The position numbers and the translations under genes are program-made. The notes below the pieces were generated by a model. It saw only the letters and a list, made by a program, of their open reading frames with translations. It searched no databases and was not told the origin of the DNA. This document shows positions 44,215 to 56,500 of a DNA stretch of 64,000 bases, piece after piece (within the stretch, counting starts at the first letter, position 1; each line of letters starts with the position of its first letter). The stretch comes from Allolobophora icterica. Its lineage: Eukaryota > Annelida > Clitellata > Crassiclitellata > Lumbricidae. The stretch is from assembly GCA_963556255.1 (NCBI GenBank), contig OY744615.1, forward strand, positions 47,735,900 through 47,799,899. The letters run 5' to 3'.

Positions 44215-45470
44215 TTAAAACAATGAAGTTGTCAGATATCTAGTTCACCAGCGCCCCTAGCAGTGAATGGTGAAGACACTTGAACGAAGCCTAAGCAAAA
44301 TACGATTTAACAGAGAACAGTTTAATAGGCAAAGGATGCGTTTTGTTCCTACACATTTTAAAATGAAAAACCAACAGCATTGCAACAGTTACATTGCTGA
44401 CCTGATAATTGCTTGGTTTTTGGTTGATGCCTTTTGCATTAGACACCGGCGCTATAGAAATCATGAATTAAAATTACCATTTCTTGGTTAGAATTGTGTA
44501 GGTTTGGTTTCAATTGCATTGTTTTCGATAGTTCTTTGTAAATTAAATTAGGATAAACGACATGAGATTAAATCAGATTGGATAAGCCAAGAGTTCAAAA
44601 TGTAATGCGGTCAAAGTTTATATAGTACAGAGGAAAATGTTTAAAAGGTGTTTAAGGTTCACTCAAAATTACAGATAATCATGTCTAAATATACATCAGT
44701 TACTACAGTACACGCTTAAAATATTCAATAGTTCTATCAATGACATTTTATTGCATTGGATTTCGCTGCCAATTTTTCCTTCTGTCAAATCTTTAATTTA
44801 ATTCAAGTCTAAAATGAAAACTCATCTCTGGCCACTTCTATAATCCACCGCAGCCTGGCGTCTATAGTTTCTCCGATATATCGGATTTCAACCTGGATTC
44901 TTTCCAATGGAGTATGACTTCTTATTGTGATCAGAAAAATGGCCTTTCATGCATGGCGTTTATTGTTTATCTAATTAATTCATCTGTATCTCAAACTCCA
45001 TAACCTGATTACGCCACAAGATGTATTAAGGTCATTTACCAGAGTTAACGCATCAGGTAGAGGAATATTTAATATTTTAGATTCAATTTTCATAGCTTAA
45101 TTTGTAAAGAAGGATAAGGAACAAATTTTTCTGAAAATTTAGCCTGACTTCCTTAAGGTTTGGAAAGTGACTAAGCGTCCTTTCCCGGCAGGTAAGTTAA
45201 TTCGCGACGGTGCCTGGTGTAGAGGGAACGTCAAGACTAATCGACACCTGGTGAGTTCAGATCACCTGCGATTAGATTTGATTAGATTGGATTTCTTTCC
45301 CGTCGTCACTCTCAATTTCCGTCCAGTACTAACCTCCCATCGCGCCCTCCCTTTCCTCGTTTACCTGAACGCACAGCTCTGGACCGCATCATGCAAAATA
45401 AACCTTCTCTCTTCCCACCACCGTTCCCATTCTTCCCTGCCGCCCTCCCTCCAAACCCAGGTCACCAGTC
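44215..45470. other. No gene recognised
   Basis: It is mostly AT-rich unique sequence with one short-module copy near 44640 (TTAAAAGGTGTTTAAGG). No exon, RNA or transposon end is supported. Confidence 0.5.
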
Positions 45471-45477
45471 TGCACCT

Positions 45478-45725
<248 letters not shown>

Positions 45726-46047
45726 GCTCCAGAACACCAGATCACCTCTGCACCAGTTCCCCAAACAATCCCTCTGAGTGCGACCCATAAACATCGCCTC
45801 CTTAACCCGCTCCAGTCCGGGTCACACAGCCCGCCACCCTTCCCAGGGCGCTTCTCCCATAGACCTCTTCTTCTCTAACATGCTTTTAATAGGTTGCGAG
45901 CCCCGCCCTTCGACCTTTGACCCACATGCCACCGCCTCTTCTTCGTCTTCGTCCTCTTCATCCTCGGTCTACGTCGCTTGATTGACGCTGAGCGACTGAA
46001 TAACTGATTGACTGATTGATTGACATCTCATCTCCATTTGCAAACTG

Positions 46048-46310
46048 TATATCTGTCTGTCTGTCTGTCTGTCTGTCTGCCTGCCTCTGTGTCTGTCTAT
46101 ATGTCTGTCTGTTTATCTGCCTTAGTGTTTGTCTGTCTGTCTGCCTTTGTGGCTGCCTACTCTGTCTTTCTGTGTATATGCCTGTCTGTCTGTCTGTCTG
46201 TCTGTGCGTCAATGTCTGTCTGTCTATCTGTCTGTCTGTCTGTCTGTGCGTCAATGTCTGTCTGTCTATCTATCTGTCTGTCTGTCTGTCTGTGCGTCAA
46301 TGTCTGTCTT
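46048..46310 (+). repeat. (TGTC)n with higher-order TGCGTCAATG units
   Basis: TGTCTGTGCGTCAATGTC recurs three times (46200, 46245 and 46290) separated by TGTC runs. Confidence 0.93.
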
Positions 46311-46564
46311 TCCGAGGTCCAAAGTTTAGGACAATTTGTTCCAGTTCCTGTGGAGTGTTTCTGAAGACTACTTAACCCGTCTTAAGACCCAAACATACTT
46401 AGCAGATACTATGGACGGTAAGTACACCAGATGCAGCCAGATGCAGCTAAGCGCCGGCTTATCATCTGTGCAGCGAATAGGTTCTACCATCTGCACGAAC
46501 TGGTTCTACCATTTGCACGAACTGATTTAACCACTTACACGTACCTCCGCAATGAATCTGCTCA

Positions 46565-46835
46565 GTGGGGAAAGTAGCCGAATGGTTAGAGCCCCCGGCC
46601 TGTTAGTTCGGGTTTGATTCTTCATTCAGGAGATCAATGTGGGCGTCCGGAGGAGGCAAGGTGGCATTCCCCGTGGATTTATGGCAGTCGCAACACGAGA
46701 AAACACTTCAATATTTAGGAAAAGTTATTGACCATTATTTATCTTTAAAGTTGTCTTGTGTTGAGTGTTCTTGAATGCAAAAACATCATTTTGCTCCCCT
46801 ACAAAATTTCCCCCCCTCCCCCAACAAACATTTTG
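46565..46835 (+). repeat. tRNA-like SINE head plus decayed repeat with poly-C
   Basis: AGTAGCCGAATGGTTAGAGC looks like a tRNA 5' half and GGGTTTGATTC like a weak box B. The sequence after it (CCCCGTGGATTT, TTGACCATTATT, AACATCATTTTGC then poly-C) parallels 22040-22260. Confidence 0.5.
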
Positions 46836-46839
46836 CTCC

Positions 46840-47000
46840 TACAAAACTTAAAACCTCAACTCCAAAGCTAACACCTTCGCTTCACAACTAATTAACCTCA
46901 CTCAAAACTAAAGCCGTCGTTTCAAAACTAAACACATTCGCTCAAAAACTAAAAACCTTCTCTTCAAAATTAATAAACTTCACTCAAACCTAAAGGTATC
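46840..47000 (+). repeat. Degenerate tandem repeat, about 20-22 bp
   Basis: TCAAAACTAAA-like words followed by CTTCGCT-like words recur about eight times. Confidence 0.65.
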
Positions 47001-47145
47001 AAAAACTCCACTCCAGTTTCCGTCGTTTCCCAAGGTATTCCCCATCCACCTCTGAACTCAAAACGTACTCATTTACCCCAGAGACTGTAACCCAAATCCG
47101 AAACTTACCATAAACACACCCCAGCCTTCTAATCCAACTCCACAG

Positions 47146-47682
47146 GACATGCTCAAACGATCAAAACAACCTGCGTCCTTTAATAGCCCATATTATCGCC
47201 CAACAAATGACTCAGCGAAAATTCGAGTGCGGACAGATCCTCTTTCGCGCCCCCTTTACACGAAGCCCCCTAGCGTTGTCATCTGTCAACGGGAGGACTT
47301 GTCAGACTCTATTAATCCCAGTCTGTCCTCCTGGTTTTATGATCATACATCACAGGAGCGACGTCTAGCGTCTGGTTTTAATCCAACCGTCGAATTGCTG
47401 TCTTTAAAGAGACCGACACGTATAGGGTGCGGTGGATTTGTGAACTGGATGCGCTCCGGTTGCAATTCAAGCGGTCATTATGCGCTCGGTCGTGGCATTT
47501 CGGTACAAAGGGATGTCCGAAATCGTACTCAAATGACCTCATGTGTGGTTAGCAATTGTCCGCAGATTGGAAATCAACCAGTTGGATGTTATTATGCCAA
47601 TGACAATCTCCGCTATGAGGTCCAATTAAATAATACAAGAGATGGGTCAACTGTACTTCAAAGGAGACAAATGACACGATGA
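47146..47682 (+). CDS. Putative terminal exon with CAP/SCP-like C-terminal domain
   Basis: The open stretch of about 178 codons stands out from the surrounding repeats and follows an acceptor-like CTTCTAATCCAACTCCACAG. CAP domains are secreted folds with a W[YF], GH.TQ, .GCG and C.Y.P.GN series. Here SSWFYDHTSQERR, ASGFNPTVELLS, RPTRIGCGGFVNW and SCVVSNCPQIGNQPVGCYY occur in that order. The His of the GH.TQ motif appears to be Phe, so any metal or catalytic site is incomplete. Six or more cysteines fit an extracellular protein. Upstream exons with a signal peptide were not found. It lies on the opposite strand inside intron 1 of the receptor-like gene. A retrocopy or chance frame is possible. 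Confidence 0.4.
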   Translation, partial: DMLKRSKQPASFNSPYYRPTNDSAKIRVRTDPLSRPLYTKPPSVVICQREDLSDSINPSLSSWFYDHTSQERRLASGFNPTVELLSLKRPTRIGCGGFVNWMRSGCNSSGHYALGRGISVQRDVRNRTQMTSCVVSNCPQIGNQPVGCYYANDNLRYEVQLNNTRDGSTVLQRRQMTR

Positions 47683-47914
47683 CAATGATGACGATGATGA
47701 TTGTAATTACTATAAGTACTATTATTACTATAAATATTACTATGCGCTTTCTTTTAGAGAAATCGTGTTACAATTAAGTTGATGATCTCAGGTCCCCGTC
47801 GTTAAACGATTGAAACCGGTTGATGATTATAATCTATTATAGCGTCGTTGGATTTAGTTTTATGGGTGTCTTTGGAGCGCTTTACATAATTACATAGAGA
47901 AATATACAGTTGCC

Positions 47915-48242
<328 letters not shown>

Positions 48243-48309
48243 ATATAATGTCATCATTATTCTTTTCAATCTGAGAAACACAGTTCCTCATCGCTGCTTC
48301 CGCTATAAA

Positions 48310-48480
48310 TGCGATGGATATTATTTATTACTAATGGCTGACTTTTCCTCATCGGTCTCGCGTTCCCTAAAGGCATTTCTGTTTCCCCGGGGCTTCTGTC
48401 CTGAGAACGCCTCTGAGTAGTTATTCTGCGAGAGGCGCTTTATAAATTTCTAGATATAATACAAAACAAATACAATTACT
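48310..48480 (+). mobile_element. LINE/SINE 3' end, family D
   Basis: GTTTCCCCGGGGCTTCTGTC, GAACGCCTCTGAGTAGTTAT, GAGAGGCGCTTTATAAATTT and a TACAA-type tail. An inverted copy lies at 52362-52520. It ends in the same GCGCT-TATAAA terminus as L2 and SINE-A. Confidence 0.75.
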
Positions 48481-48775
48481 ATTCGATCTCTTTAGAAAAA
48501 TACGTGTTACAATATTAAACACTAAGAGAGTGTTGGTGTAAACTAACCATTAAAGGCGGTTGATGGTTATATATAGCTTCGGTGGATTTAGTTTAAAGGG
48601 TGTCTTTGGAGAGCGTTACATAAATTTTGGATAAATCGATCGCTGCTTTTATTATTATTTTTTTCGCCTGGGCAAGATATTTTCTTGATAGTAATAATAT
48701 TATTAGGTCTATAATAATTATTATTATTGTTATTATTCATCATGGTTGCTGCGGCTGAAATGATGATGCTGATGA

Positions 48776-48781
48776 CAACAC

Positions 48782-48849
<68 letters not shown>

Positions 48850-49006
48850 GTGATGGTGATGGTGATGGTGATGGTGATGGTGATGGTGATGGTGATGGTG
48901 ATGGTGATGGTGATGGTGATGGTGATGGTGATGGTGATGGTGATGGTGATGGTGATGGTGATGGTGATGGTGATGGTGATGGTGATGGTGATGGTGATGG
49001 TGATGG

Positions 49007-49081
<75 letters not shown>

Positions 49082-49100
49082 CGATGATGATGACCTTTCT
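48776..49100 (+). repeat. (ATG)n flanking (GATGGT)n
   Basis: ATG units on both sides of a long hexanucleotide GATGGT block (about 48847-49006). Confidence 0.97.
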
Positions 49101-49174
49101 ACATCTTATCAAAACTCATCGCATTACAGTGTAACTGTAATCATAGCGCAACAGTACAACACAGGTCGCCATAT

Positions 49175-49215
49175 TGTAATTGTAATCGAACATTTATATA
49201 GCGCCGCTCAAAAAG
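49175..49215 (-). mobile_element. L2-type 3' end, short remnant
   Basis: The complement reads GGCGCTATATAAATGTTCGA followed by TTACAATTACAAT, the same end and tail type as the L2 at 36504-37595. Confidence 0.6.
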
Positions 49216-49255
49216 CAAAACGAATCGATTCCACAGGTATGTTAAAATAGCTCAC

Positions 49256-49364
49256 CTGTTGGCGTGACGTCACTTCCGTCCTGCGCAGAAGACGTTGCTG
49301 AGGTTTGTCTTGGTAGAACAGCGGAAGAACTGAGAACGAGTAGAGTCAGAAAGAATCCTTCCAT
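49256..49364 (-). CDS. Exon 1 of receptor-like gene: signal peptide
   Basis: The start codon lies in an excellent context (CGACCATGG). The peptide begins MEGFFLTLLVLSSSAVL, with one acidic residue, a hydrophobic core and small residues before a likely cleavage site near 17-25. Polar Thr/Ser-rich sequence to residue 36 follows. The exon ends ACAG/GTGAGC, a consensus donor, leaving one base of codon 37. That phase is exactly what exon 2 needs (G plus AG gives Glu). Linkage to exon 2 over 23 kb rests on phase and on the logic of a secreted receptor domain, so it is less certain than the other joins. Confidence 0.65.
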
Positions 49365-49479
49365 GGTCGAGGGTGGAAATCCTCCTCCTGGATTCATCGC
49401 AAAGGCTTTCGCTTGAAGAGTTCGCTAACCTCCGAAAGAATCCAATCCTATACGGACGATGAGTTTCGTTGTAAGAATC

Positions 49480-49492
49480 GTTGTATATACAG
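49480..49492 (-). promoter_or_regulatory. Candidate TATA box upstream of exon 1
   Basis: GTATATAC lies about 120 bp upstream of the start codon on the minus strand. Such words are frequent in this AT-rich DNA, so this is only a suggestion. Confidence 0.2.
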
Positions 49493-49610
49493 TTGACGTA
49501 TGTACAGTATGTACGTTATTGTTGTTGTATGTGTTTGCATGTGTGTGTGTTTTTTTGTTTGTTCCTTTGTTTATAGGGGTTTGTTTGTATGAGGTTTTAT
49601 CTGTGCATGA

Positions 49611-49820
49611 TTGTATGACTTTGTAAGCGTGTATGTATGCATGTGTGTATGCAATGTATGTATGTATGCATATGTGCGTTTGTATGTATGTATTTACGTA
49701 TATATGTACGTATGTATGTATGTATGTATGTATGTATGTATGTATGTATGTATGTATGTATGTATGTGTGTGTGTATTTATGTATGTATGTATGTATGTA
49801 TGTATGTATGTATGTATGTG

Positions 49821-49852
<32 letters not shown>

Positions 49853-49935
49853 TGTATGTATGTATGTATGTATGTATGTATGTATGTATGTATGTATGTA
49901 TGTATGTATGTATGTATGTATGTATGTATGTATAT
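49611..49935 (+). repeat. (TATG)n microsatellite
   Basis: A tetranucleotide array of about 300 bp with GTGT and TATA interruptions in its first half. Confidence 0.97.
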
Positions 49936-49939
49936 CTAA

Positions 49940-50280
49940 TTCCTACGCAACGATTTCTCCAGCGCAGTTCTTCGTTCTCTGAGACCCAATCCTTGACAGA
50001 TCAGTCCAGATCGTCTAAGTCCTCCTTCACAGCGCATCTCCAACCACACACATCATCTCCGCCTCGCGTATAAATCCTTCCCTTGCCAACTAACTTCCCA
50101 TTTGAACGTCTAGCAGTGCACTGACGCCTTACCCGCTCTTCGTCCGACCCAGGCGCCACCAGCGCCACGCAGCGGCCGCCGATGAACATTATTACCGTAA
50201 TCGCTCTAATCGTAGCCTCGCTTAGTGCAGCTTTTACCAGCAGCTTTAGAACGCCTGATTGCGATTTTATTTCGATTTCA
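49940..50280. other. No gene recognised
   Basis: It is C-rich unique sequence without a supported exon. Confidence 0.45.
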
Positions 50281-50283
50281 ACA

Positions 50284-50345
50284 GTGCTTAGCGTTCTGGG
50301 CTGTCAACCGAAAGGTCGGAGGTTCGAAACCCGCCAGAGTAGAAT
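50284..50345 (+). mobile_element. SINE family C, head only
   Basis: GTGCTTAGCGTTCTGGGCTG and AGGTCGGAGGTTCGAAACCC match the tRNA-like head. The body is missing after AGAGTAGAAT. Confidence 0.7.
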
Positions 50346-50604
50346 TAATTTGTTTAATTAATTAATTGTTTCGAAGCGAATATCGGCTGATGTTGTGTGC
50401 ATTATGCAACGGCGCTATCTAATGGAAGTCAGTATTAGATTCTGAAGGTCGATGGAATGTTGTGCTGTGCATCACAAACAGCAACAAACCAAATTTAAAC
50501 TGACGTACAAGGTATCAGTCTTATTTGCAATATTCGAACGATTACGGTAATCATATCATAATACACGCTTAGCCCACCTAATAAATTGTGAATATTTACA
50601 CACA

Positions 50605-50672
50605 CATATATATATATACACATAGACGTATATATATATATATACATACATACATATATACATATATATACA
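50605..50672 (+). repeat. (TA)n with ACATA interruptions
   Basis: Short TA runs and TACATACA words. Confidence 0.85.
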
Positions 50673-50781
50673 TTTAGGAGAGTTCAAAGGTCACGATTAT
50701 CGGTTGACGATATCCATATATAAGAAATTATCTAATTGACGTTTATTTTCAGCGTTCATCGGTAAACAGATCCGAACTATC

Positions 50782-50782
<1 letters not shown>

Positions 50783-50816
<34 letters not shown>

Positions 50817-50880
50817 CTGTCTGTCTGTCTGCCTGTCTGTCTGTCTGCCTGTGTGTCTGTCTGCCTGTATGTCTGTATGT
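50783..50880 (+). repeat. (CTGT)n microsatellite
   Basis: CTGT units with CCGT and GCCT variants. Confidence 0.95.
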
Positions 50881-51222
50881 TCGTCTGCGATATGATATTT
50901 ATATAAATATACCTGATTTTAATATATATAACTAGATATTTGATATGCACATATCACTATGTATATCATCAGATATATTAATATGATATTATATATGTAC
51001 TCTATGTATTTTTATATACATATACACGTAAAGTTGCGATAAGTTTCGTTTCCTTGTAAGATTGTCTGATAAGCTCGTGTGTCTGGTGCCAGGTGTCTAA
51101 ACGTATCATCGGTCAGCCATAAAATCTCGACTCTTAGTGCATGATTCACCCTCGGTCTTCAGTGCAGGTAGCAAGGTTTACAGTTACTTTTAACGACGCC
51201 GTCTTCTATAACGAAGATGATT

Positions 51223-51330
51223 AGTATCTCCTCCTCCTGCTCCTCCTCCTCCTCCTCCTCCTCCTCCTCCTCCTCCTCCTCCTCCTCCTCTCTTCCTCCT
51301 CCTCCTCGTCCTCCTCGTCCTCCTCCTCCA
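51223..51330 (+). repeat. (CTC)n expansion inside a module M copy
   Basis: The array starts at the CCTCCTCC word of the module core (AACGAAGATGATTAGTATCT to its left) and ends at CCATTATCCAGGCTTGGAAG. The microsatellite therefore grew from a short native run. Confidence 0.9.
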
Positions 51331-51669
51331 TTATCCAGGCTTGGAAGAACCAGTCCAAAGCCTTGGATAAACGAGGAGGGAGAAGGTGATCATTGTTACA
51401 TGGTATACAGATGACGGCAGAATTCGCTCGTTCTGTCTGTTGGAATTTTCCAGCAGAGGTCGCTAAACCAAAAGATTGTAGGCATTTACCTATAATATTA
51501 TCAGCCGTGTATCAAAATCTATACTGACAGCGGCAGGTATAGAACTTTCTAATTGGACACCTTTAAATCGAAGTTCAAGCCTATATATATAAGAATCTTT
51601 CGTTATTATTGCTGCTAAATTCCTCAGTTCTTATCGGTTGCGTAGGTTTACTACAACGACGCCATAGTC

Positions 51670-51770
51670 ATACTCTCTTGGAGCCAGTCCGAAGCCTGGA
51701 TGACGGAGGAGGGCGACGCTAATCGTCCTTGTTATGACACAGCGTCCCTAAAGAGCATCTACAGGCATCA
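51670..51770 (-). repeat. Dispersed module M, inverted copy
   Basis: The complement shows GTCATAACAAGGACGATTAG and CAGGCTTCGGACTGGCTCC. Confidence 0.75.
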
Positions 51771-52009
51771 TACATGTATACATAGACTGGGTATTTAATA
51801 GACAATGTAAGGTCGACGTCAACGGCCCGGCCAGACATAAGATGTCATTAAACATTTGAAACTAATCGTTGTATATAAATGTATAATCGGATCGAATGAA
51901 GTGTAACGGCATCTTATGCATGGCAACAAAGGCCGTTGGCGTCGAAAAAATTATTTACTGCAGTCCTTACCGTTCCTATGGCATCATGTATACGGCCTAC
52001 AATCAGGTA

Positions 52010-52105
52010 TAAGTTTGTTAGTTGCTATGTAACGACGTTGCGTCATAACAAAGATGATTGGCGTCACCCTCCTTTCTCGAATCTTTGGACTGGCACTACC
52101 AGGGA
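52010..52105 (+). repeat. Dispersed module M copy
   Basis: GTTAGTTGCTATGTAACGAC and AACAAAGATGATTGGCGTCA, then TTTGGACTGGCACTACCAG. Confidence 0.8.
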
Positions 52106-52361
52106 GCGAACAAAACGGCTTCGCTTCCTAAACATAATGATATTAAGTATCGGTTTATTGCGTTTTAAAGGTGTCGAAAGCCTCTCGCCCGTAGAGCTGA
52201 ACTAAGATATCACGCGCGTCTGCTTATACTTATAGGGCAATCATCAAAATTAAAAGAGGTGTGTAATTATTTAGAACAATTCTCACCGTAAGACTTAACG
52301 AAGATAGCTAGATTATATAATGGCTAATTCCTGTTTAACGACACTGTGTCATATTAAAGAA

Positions 52362-52520
52362 TGTATTGTATTGTATTGTATTGTATCTAGATATTTATAA
52401 AGCGCCTCTCGCAGAATAACTGTTCAGAGGCGCTCTCAGCACAGAAGCCCCGGGGAAACAGATATGCCTTTAGGGAACGCCAGTCATTAGTGTGGACCTG
52501 AGCAGAGGGGAAGGTCATTC
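52362..52520 (-). mobile_element. LINE/SINE 3' end, family D (inverted copy)
   Basis: It is the complement of 48310-48480: TTTCCCCGGGGCTTCTGTGC, AGAGGCGCTTTATAAATATC and an ATACAATACAATAC tail. It interrupts a module M copy that starts at about 52322 (CCTGTTTAACGACACTGTGT). Confidence 0.8.
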
Positions 52521-52526
52521 CAGCCT

Positions 52527-52852
<326 letters not shown>

Positions 52853-53561
52853 AGTAGTTTAACGACGTGTCATATATATATATATAGCTACAAATGCCGC
52901 TGACGTCTTCAAAGTTCGTTGATATAATTATGGTTCAGTTTATAATTTATGTACCAACGGTCAGCCATAAAATCTCGACTCTTAGTGCATGATGCTTGGC
53001 CTTATCCGCAAGGATTCAATAAGATTAATGTTAGTTACGTCGCCCTCGCTCTTTATCCAGGGTTTGAAGTGTCAGTCTGAAGCCTTGGATTATATGAGGA
53101 GGGAGACGGTGATCATTTTTTTATGACATATGCCACTTTATCAGATTTAGTCCATTCTGTTTGTTGGAAGTTTCCATGAGAGATTTTTATAATCTCTGAA
53201 TTTGAATCAATACCAATATCATGTATATGGTAGGATGTTAGACACCTTTAAATCGTTGTTCAAGATGGTATATAAATATATGACTCTCGGTCTGCGCTGA
53301 CTTCAAGTTGAACATCTGGTAAGAACGCCGGAGGTTGTCGTTAAATAATGGAAACTAATAATTGCTATTTCAAGCTTATAGTACCGTAGAGGTGCCGTAC
53401 TATGGGCGGTGGTGTCAGTCCGAAGTATCGATGAAATAGGAGGGCGCACGGCATATTATATGATAAACATCCAGTAATCAGAAATGCTTTCCTAATACTT
53501 AAACAATATAACATCCGTTGACTCCATTTGAAGGGTGTCGAAAGAAAGTCTGCATGCCTGA

Positions 53562-53562
53562 G

Positions 53563-53614
<52 letters not shown>

Positions 53615-53643
53615 CAGCAGCAGTAGTAGTAGTAGTAGTAGTA
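53562..53643 (+). repeat. (AGT)n with AGC core, flanked by a 20-bp direct repeat
   Basis: AAGTCTGCATGCCTGAGGTA stands on both sides of the array (53546 and 53647), so the array sits between copies of a short duplication. Confidence 0.9.
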
Positions 53644-53814
53644 AAGAAAGTCTGCATGCCTGAGGTAATACAAGATATTACTTATAGTTTGAATATTACA
53701 CTTAAAAGAGGTGTGCAACAATTTCGAATAGTTCTCATCGTTCGTAGGACGTATCGCATCCTGGACGATGATAGATCTCATAGCTATATAATGGTTAGTT
53801 GCTGTTTAACGACA

Positions 53815-54025
53815 CTGTGGTGGTGGTGGTGGTGGTGGTGGTGGTGGTGGTGGTGGTGGTGGTGGTGGTGGTGGTGGTGGTGGTGGTGGTGGTGGTGGTG
53901 GTGGTGGTGGTGGTGGTGGTGGTGGTGGTGGTGGTGGTGGTGGTGGTGGTGGTGGTGGTGGTGGTGGTGGTGGTGGTGGTGGTGGTGGTGGTGGTGGTGG
54001 TGGTGGTGGTGGTGGTGGTGGTGGG
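53815..54025 (+). repeat. (GGT)n expansion inside a module M copy
   Basis: The left part of module M (TAGTTGCTGTTTAACGACAC) runs into TGTGG and then pure GGT units for about 210 bp. Sequence resumes at GTTAACGACATCC. Confidence 0.96.
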
Positions 54026-54099
54026 TTAACGACATCCTATAGCTAGAAAGGCCGTTGACTCCTTTGAAAGTTCATTGATATAGCTCATATCGGTGATCA

Positions 54100-54460
54100 T
54101 AACAAATGATTAGCGTCGCCCTCCTCCATTCTTCAGGCTTGTGACTGGTACTACCAGGGGTGGATCCAAGGGGGCCAATCCGGCCATGGCCCCATTTGAT
54201 ATTTACAGAGGACGTCCCCACATCTAAAATTAGATTAAACTGTACATTACATATTCATAGGCTTTATCTTACAGTAGACTAGCACCAACAATGATACGTA
54301 CCGTGTATGAGTGGAACGACGAGATTAACGAATTAAACAAAATTGTTTTGCGGGCATATACCTAATAATAAATTGCACAGTTAGCACATATACTATACGC
54401 ACAAAAATATATCCCCCCACCCCATAAACCTTCTGGATTCGTAGTTAGGGTAGAGTGGCG
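54100..54460. mobile_element. Possible DNA-transposon remnant inside module M
   Basis: Module sequence is broken after GTACTAC at about 54156 by CAGGGGTGGATCCAAGGG and resumes with AGAGTGGCGGAGTT near 54454. The left end looks hAT-like, but the right end is not a clear complement and no target duplication is seen. Confidence 0.35.
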
Positions 54461-55035
54461 GAGTTGGTAAATGAATACGATTAATTACTGTTTGACGACA
54501 CTGTGTCATTTCAAAGGTGATTTGCGTTGCCCTCCCACTTTCTGCTAGCTTGGGACTGCCACTGCAACATAACTTTCGGCGGAAACTTTATAATATAAAT
54601 TAAATATGGTGATTTGGTTCACTATGATACTGTATGACGAACGAGGTTGATGTTTATATAAAGATTCCATAAAACAGTTTTAAAGGTGTCTAAAGGAGCG
54701 TACTGAGTAATTCGATATTATTTTTCAGTAAGGGTTGTTGACATTCGTAGTTATTTTCACGCCATCTACCGACCGCCAAGGCCATTATTTTTAGCAGTTA
54801 TCATGTTTTTATGACATAATTATACTACAGCAGATGGCAGCAAAGATTTCCTCCCCCAAATAACCACGCTAAAGGAGAGACGAACGCTGACAGCAAACGG
54901 AGTCTCGATTTCCATGTGCACTCCCGCACCACATGTGGAAGCGATTCGGTTCAGGGGCGTCTTCCGAACAACAATATCAACAACAAACAACAACATACAA
55001 CAACAACAACAACAACAACATCTTAATAGTTTTTC
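54461..55035. other. No gene; module copies and a short (CAA)n
   Basis: A module M copy (54480-54570), a short-module copy (AGTTTTAAAGGTGTCTAAAG at 54676) and an ACAACAACAA run (54985-55020). Confidence 0.6.
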
Positions 55036-55039
55036 TTTT

Positions 55040-55860
55040 ACAAAACGCCCTCTTTTGAAACCATCTTCTTGTTTCATTTAAGAAATGTATTCTACCTCAT
55101 TTGGAAGAGTCCACTGAAACGGTTAAGAGTTATCGGGTTGCAGAAGAGCTCCCTTTCTAAATTGAAACAGCCAGAAAACGCATTCTGCGTCTGGCCGCCA
55201 TCTTCGGATGTCAAAAAGACATTTCCGCTGTCAAATTCTATCCGTCGACGAGATACAAATCGGTCTTGTTTTGGCAACTGAGATAATCCTGTTGAGATGG
55301 AAACGTTTGAGTGTGACTGCTCTGCAACGGGGCTTTGGCTACGTAGCGTTAGGTGCAAAGAGGGTGAGAGTGATGGAGGTAGAGAGGGAAGTAGACAGGG
55401 ACGCAGGAAGGTGGGTAAGGAGGGACGCGCCGAGGGAAACAGTGATGGACGAAGGGAGAGACAGGGAGATACGAAGAGGAGACAGACAGGGAGGGTGTAG
55501 AGAGGGAAGGCAGAAAGGGATGTAGAGAGACAGGAAGATATGAAGAGAGAGGCAGGCAGGGAAAGAGGCTAGGAGGCCGAGGTAGACGCATGGAGAAAGA
55601 AAATGAGGGAAGTTGGGAGGGAAGGAGGAAGGCGTGTGTTAGCCACATGACCCACTTGCTTTTCTTCGGTTTAGAAATATACACAACCGAAAACACCGAA
55701 CGCAAATCAAAACACAAACGAGACAAACGAAGACAAACAGACAGACAGACAGACAGGTAAACAGACGGACAGCAGGACAAACAGACAGACATAAACAGAC
55801 AGGCAGACAAACAGACGGACGTAGACGTGATATCACCTAAGCGGAAAGAATACATGGACC
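55040..55860. repeat. Duplicated block J, copy 1
   Basis: It is closely similar to 58655-60130: GCCCTCTTTTGAAACC, CAAATCGGTCTTGTTT, GACTG..CTGCAA.GGGGCTTTGG, and at the far end CACTTGCTTTTCTTCGG and ACCGAACG.AAAT. The purine-rich centre is much shorter here. Confidence 0.88.
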
Positions 55861-56129
55861 TGTATATCAACAGACACATCTAAACACATACCCAAGCACA
55901 CGCTACGAAGCTATGAAGGGAGAGAATATAATAGTCTAACGCAATCGACATTTATATAACACCCATAGAAATAATTTTAAAGGTGTCTACACTTTTAAAT
56001 TGTTTCCATTGTTTAGCGACATCTTTAGACAACCACGCATGTCGTAGACGTATCTTTCACCGTTTGACCTTAACGGAGGTCTTAACCAGTTTCTGTTTAT
56101 TTAGTTGCTGTTTAACAAAGATGATTAGC

Positions 56130-56500
56130 GTCGACCTCCTGCACTATCAACGCTTGGGACTGGCACCAAACAAGACTAGACGGTGGCAAGTTTATATTCA
56201 ATGATAAATAACTGTTTCCAGTGTAACGACATCTTACGGCTGACGTCGCCATCCTCCTTTTTCTTACCTTGGGACTGGCACTACTATTATAAAGGCAGTT
56301 GGCGGAGTTAAATTATTGGATGCAGAGTTTAACGACATCTTATGACACGAAGGCCGTTGACGTGGACAGAAATTATTTTAGAACAGTTCTCACCTTTCTT
56401 GTGGCATAGTACAGATCCACGAATCTAGTTGGTTGGTTAGATACTGTTTAACGACGTTGTCATAACAAAGATGATTAGCGTCGCCCTCTTCGTTTATCCA
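56130..56500. repeat. Dispersed modules in array
   Basis: Three module M cores lie in sequence (near 56115, 56240 and 56440), with AAGGCCGTTGACGT words between them. Confidence 0.75.

Noticed and set aside
53365..53781. 138-residue minus-strand frame
   Set aside because: It runs through an (AGT)n array and duplicated modules; the sister unit does not keep the frame.
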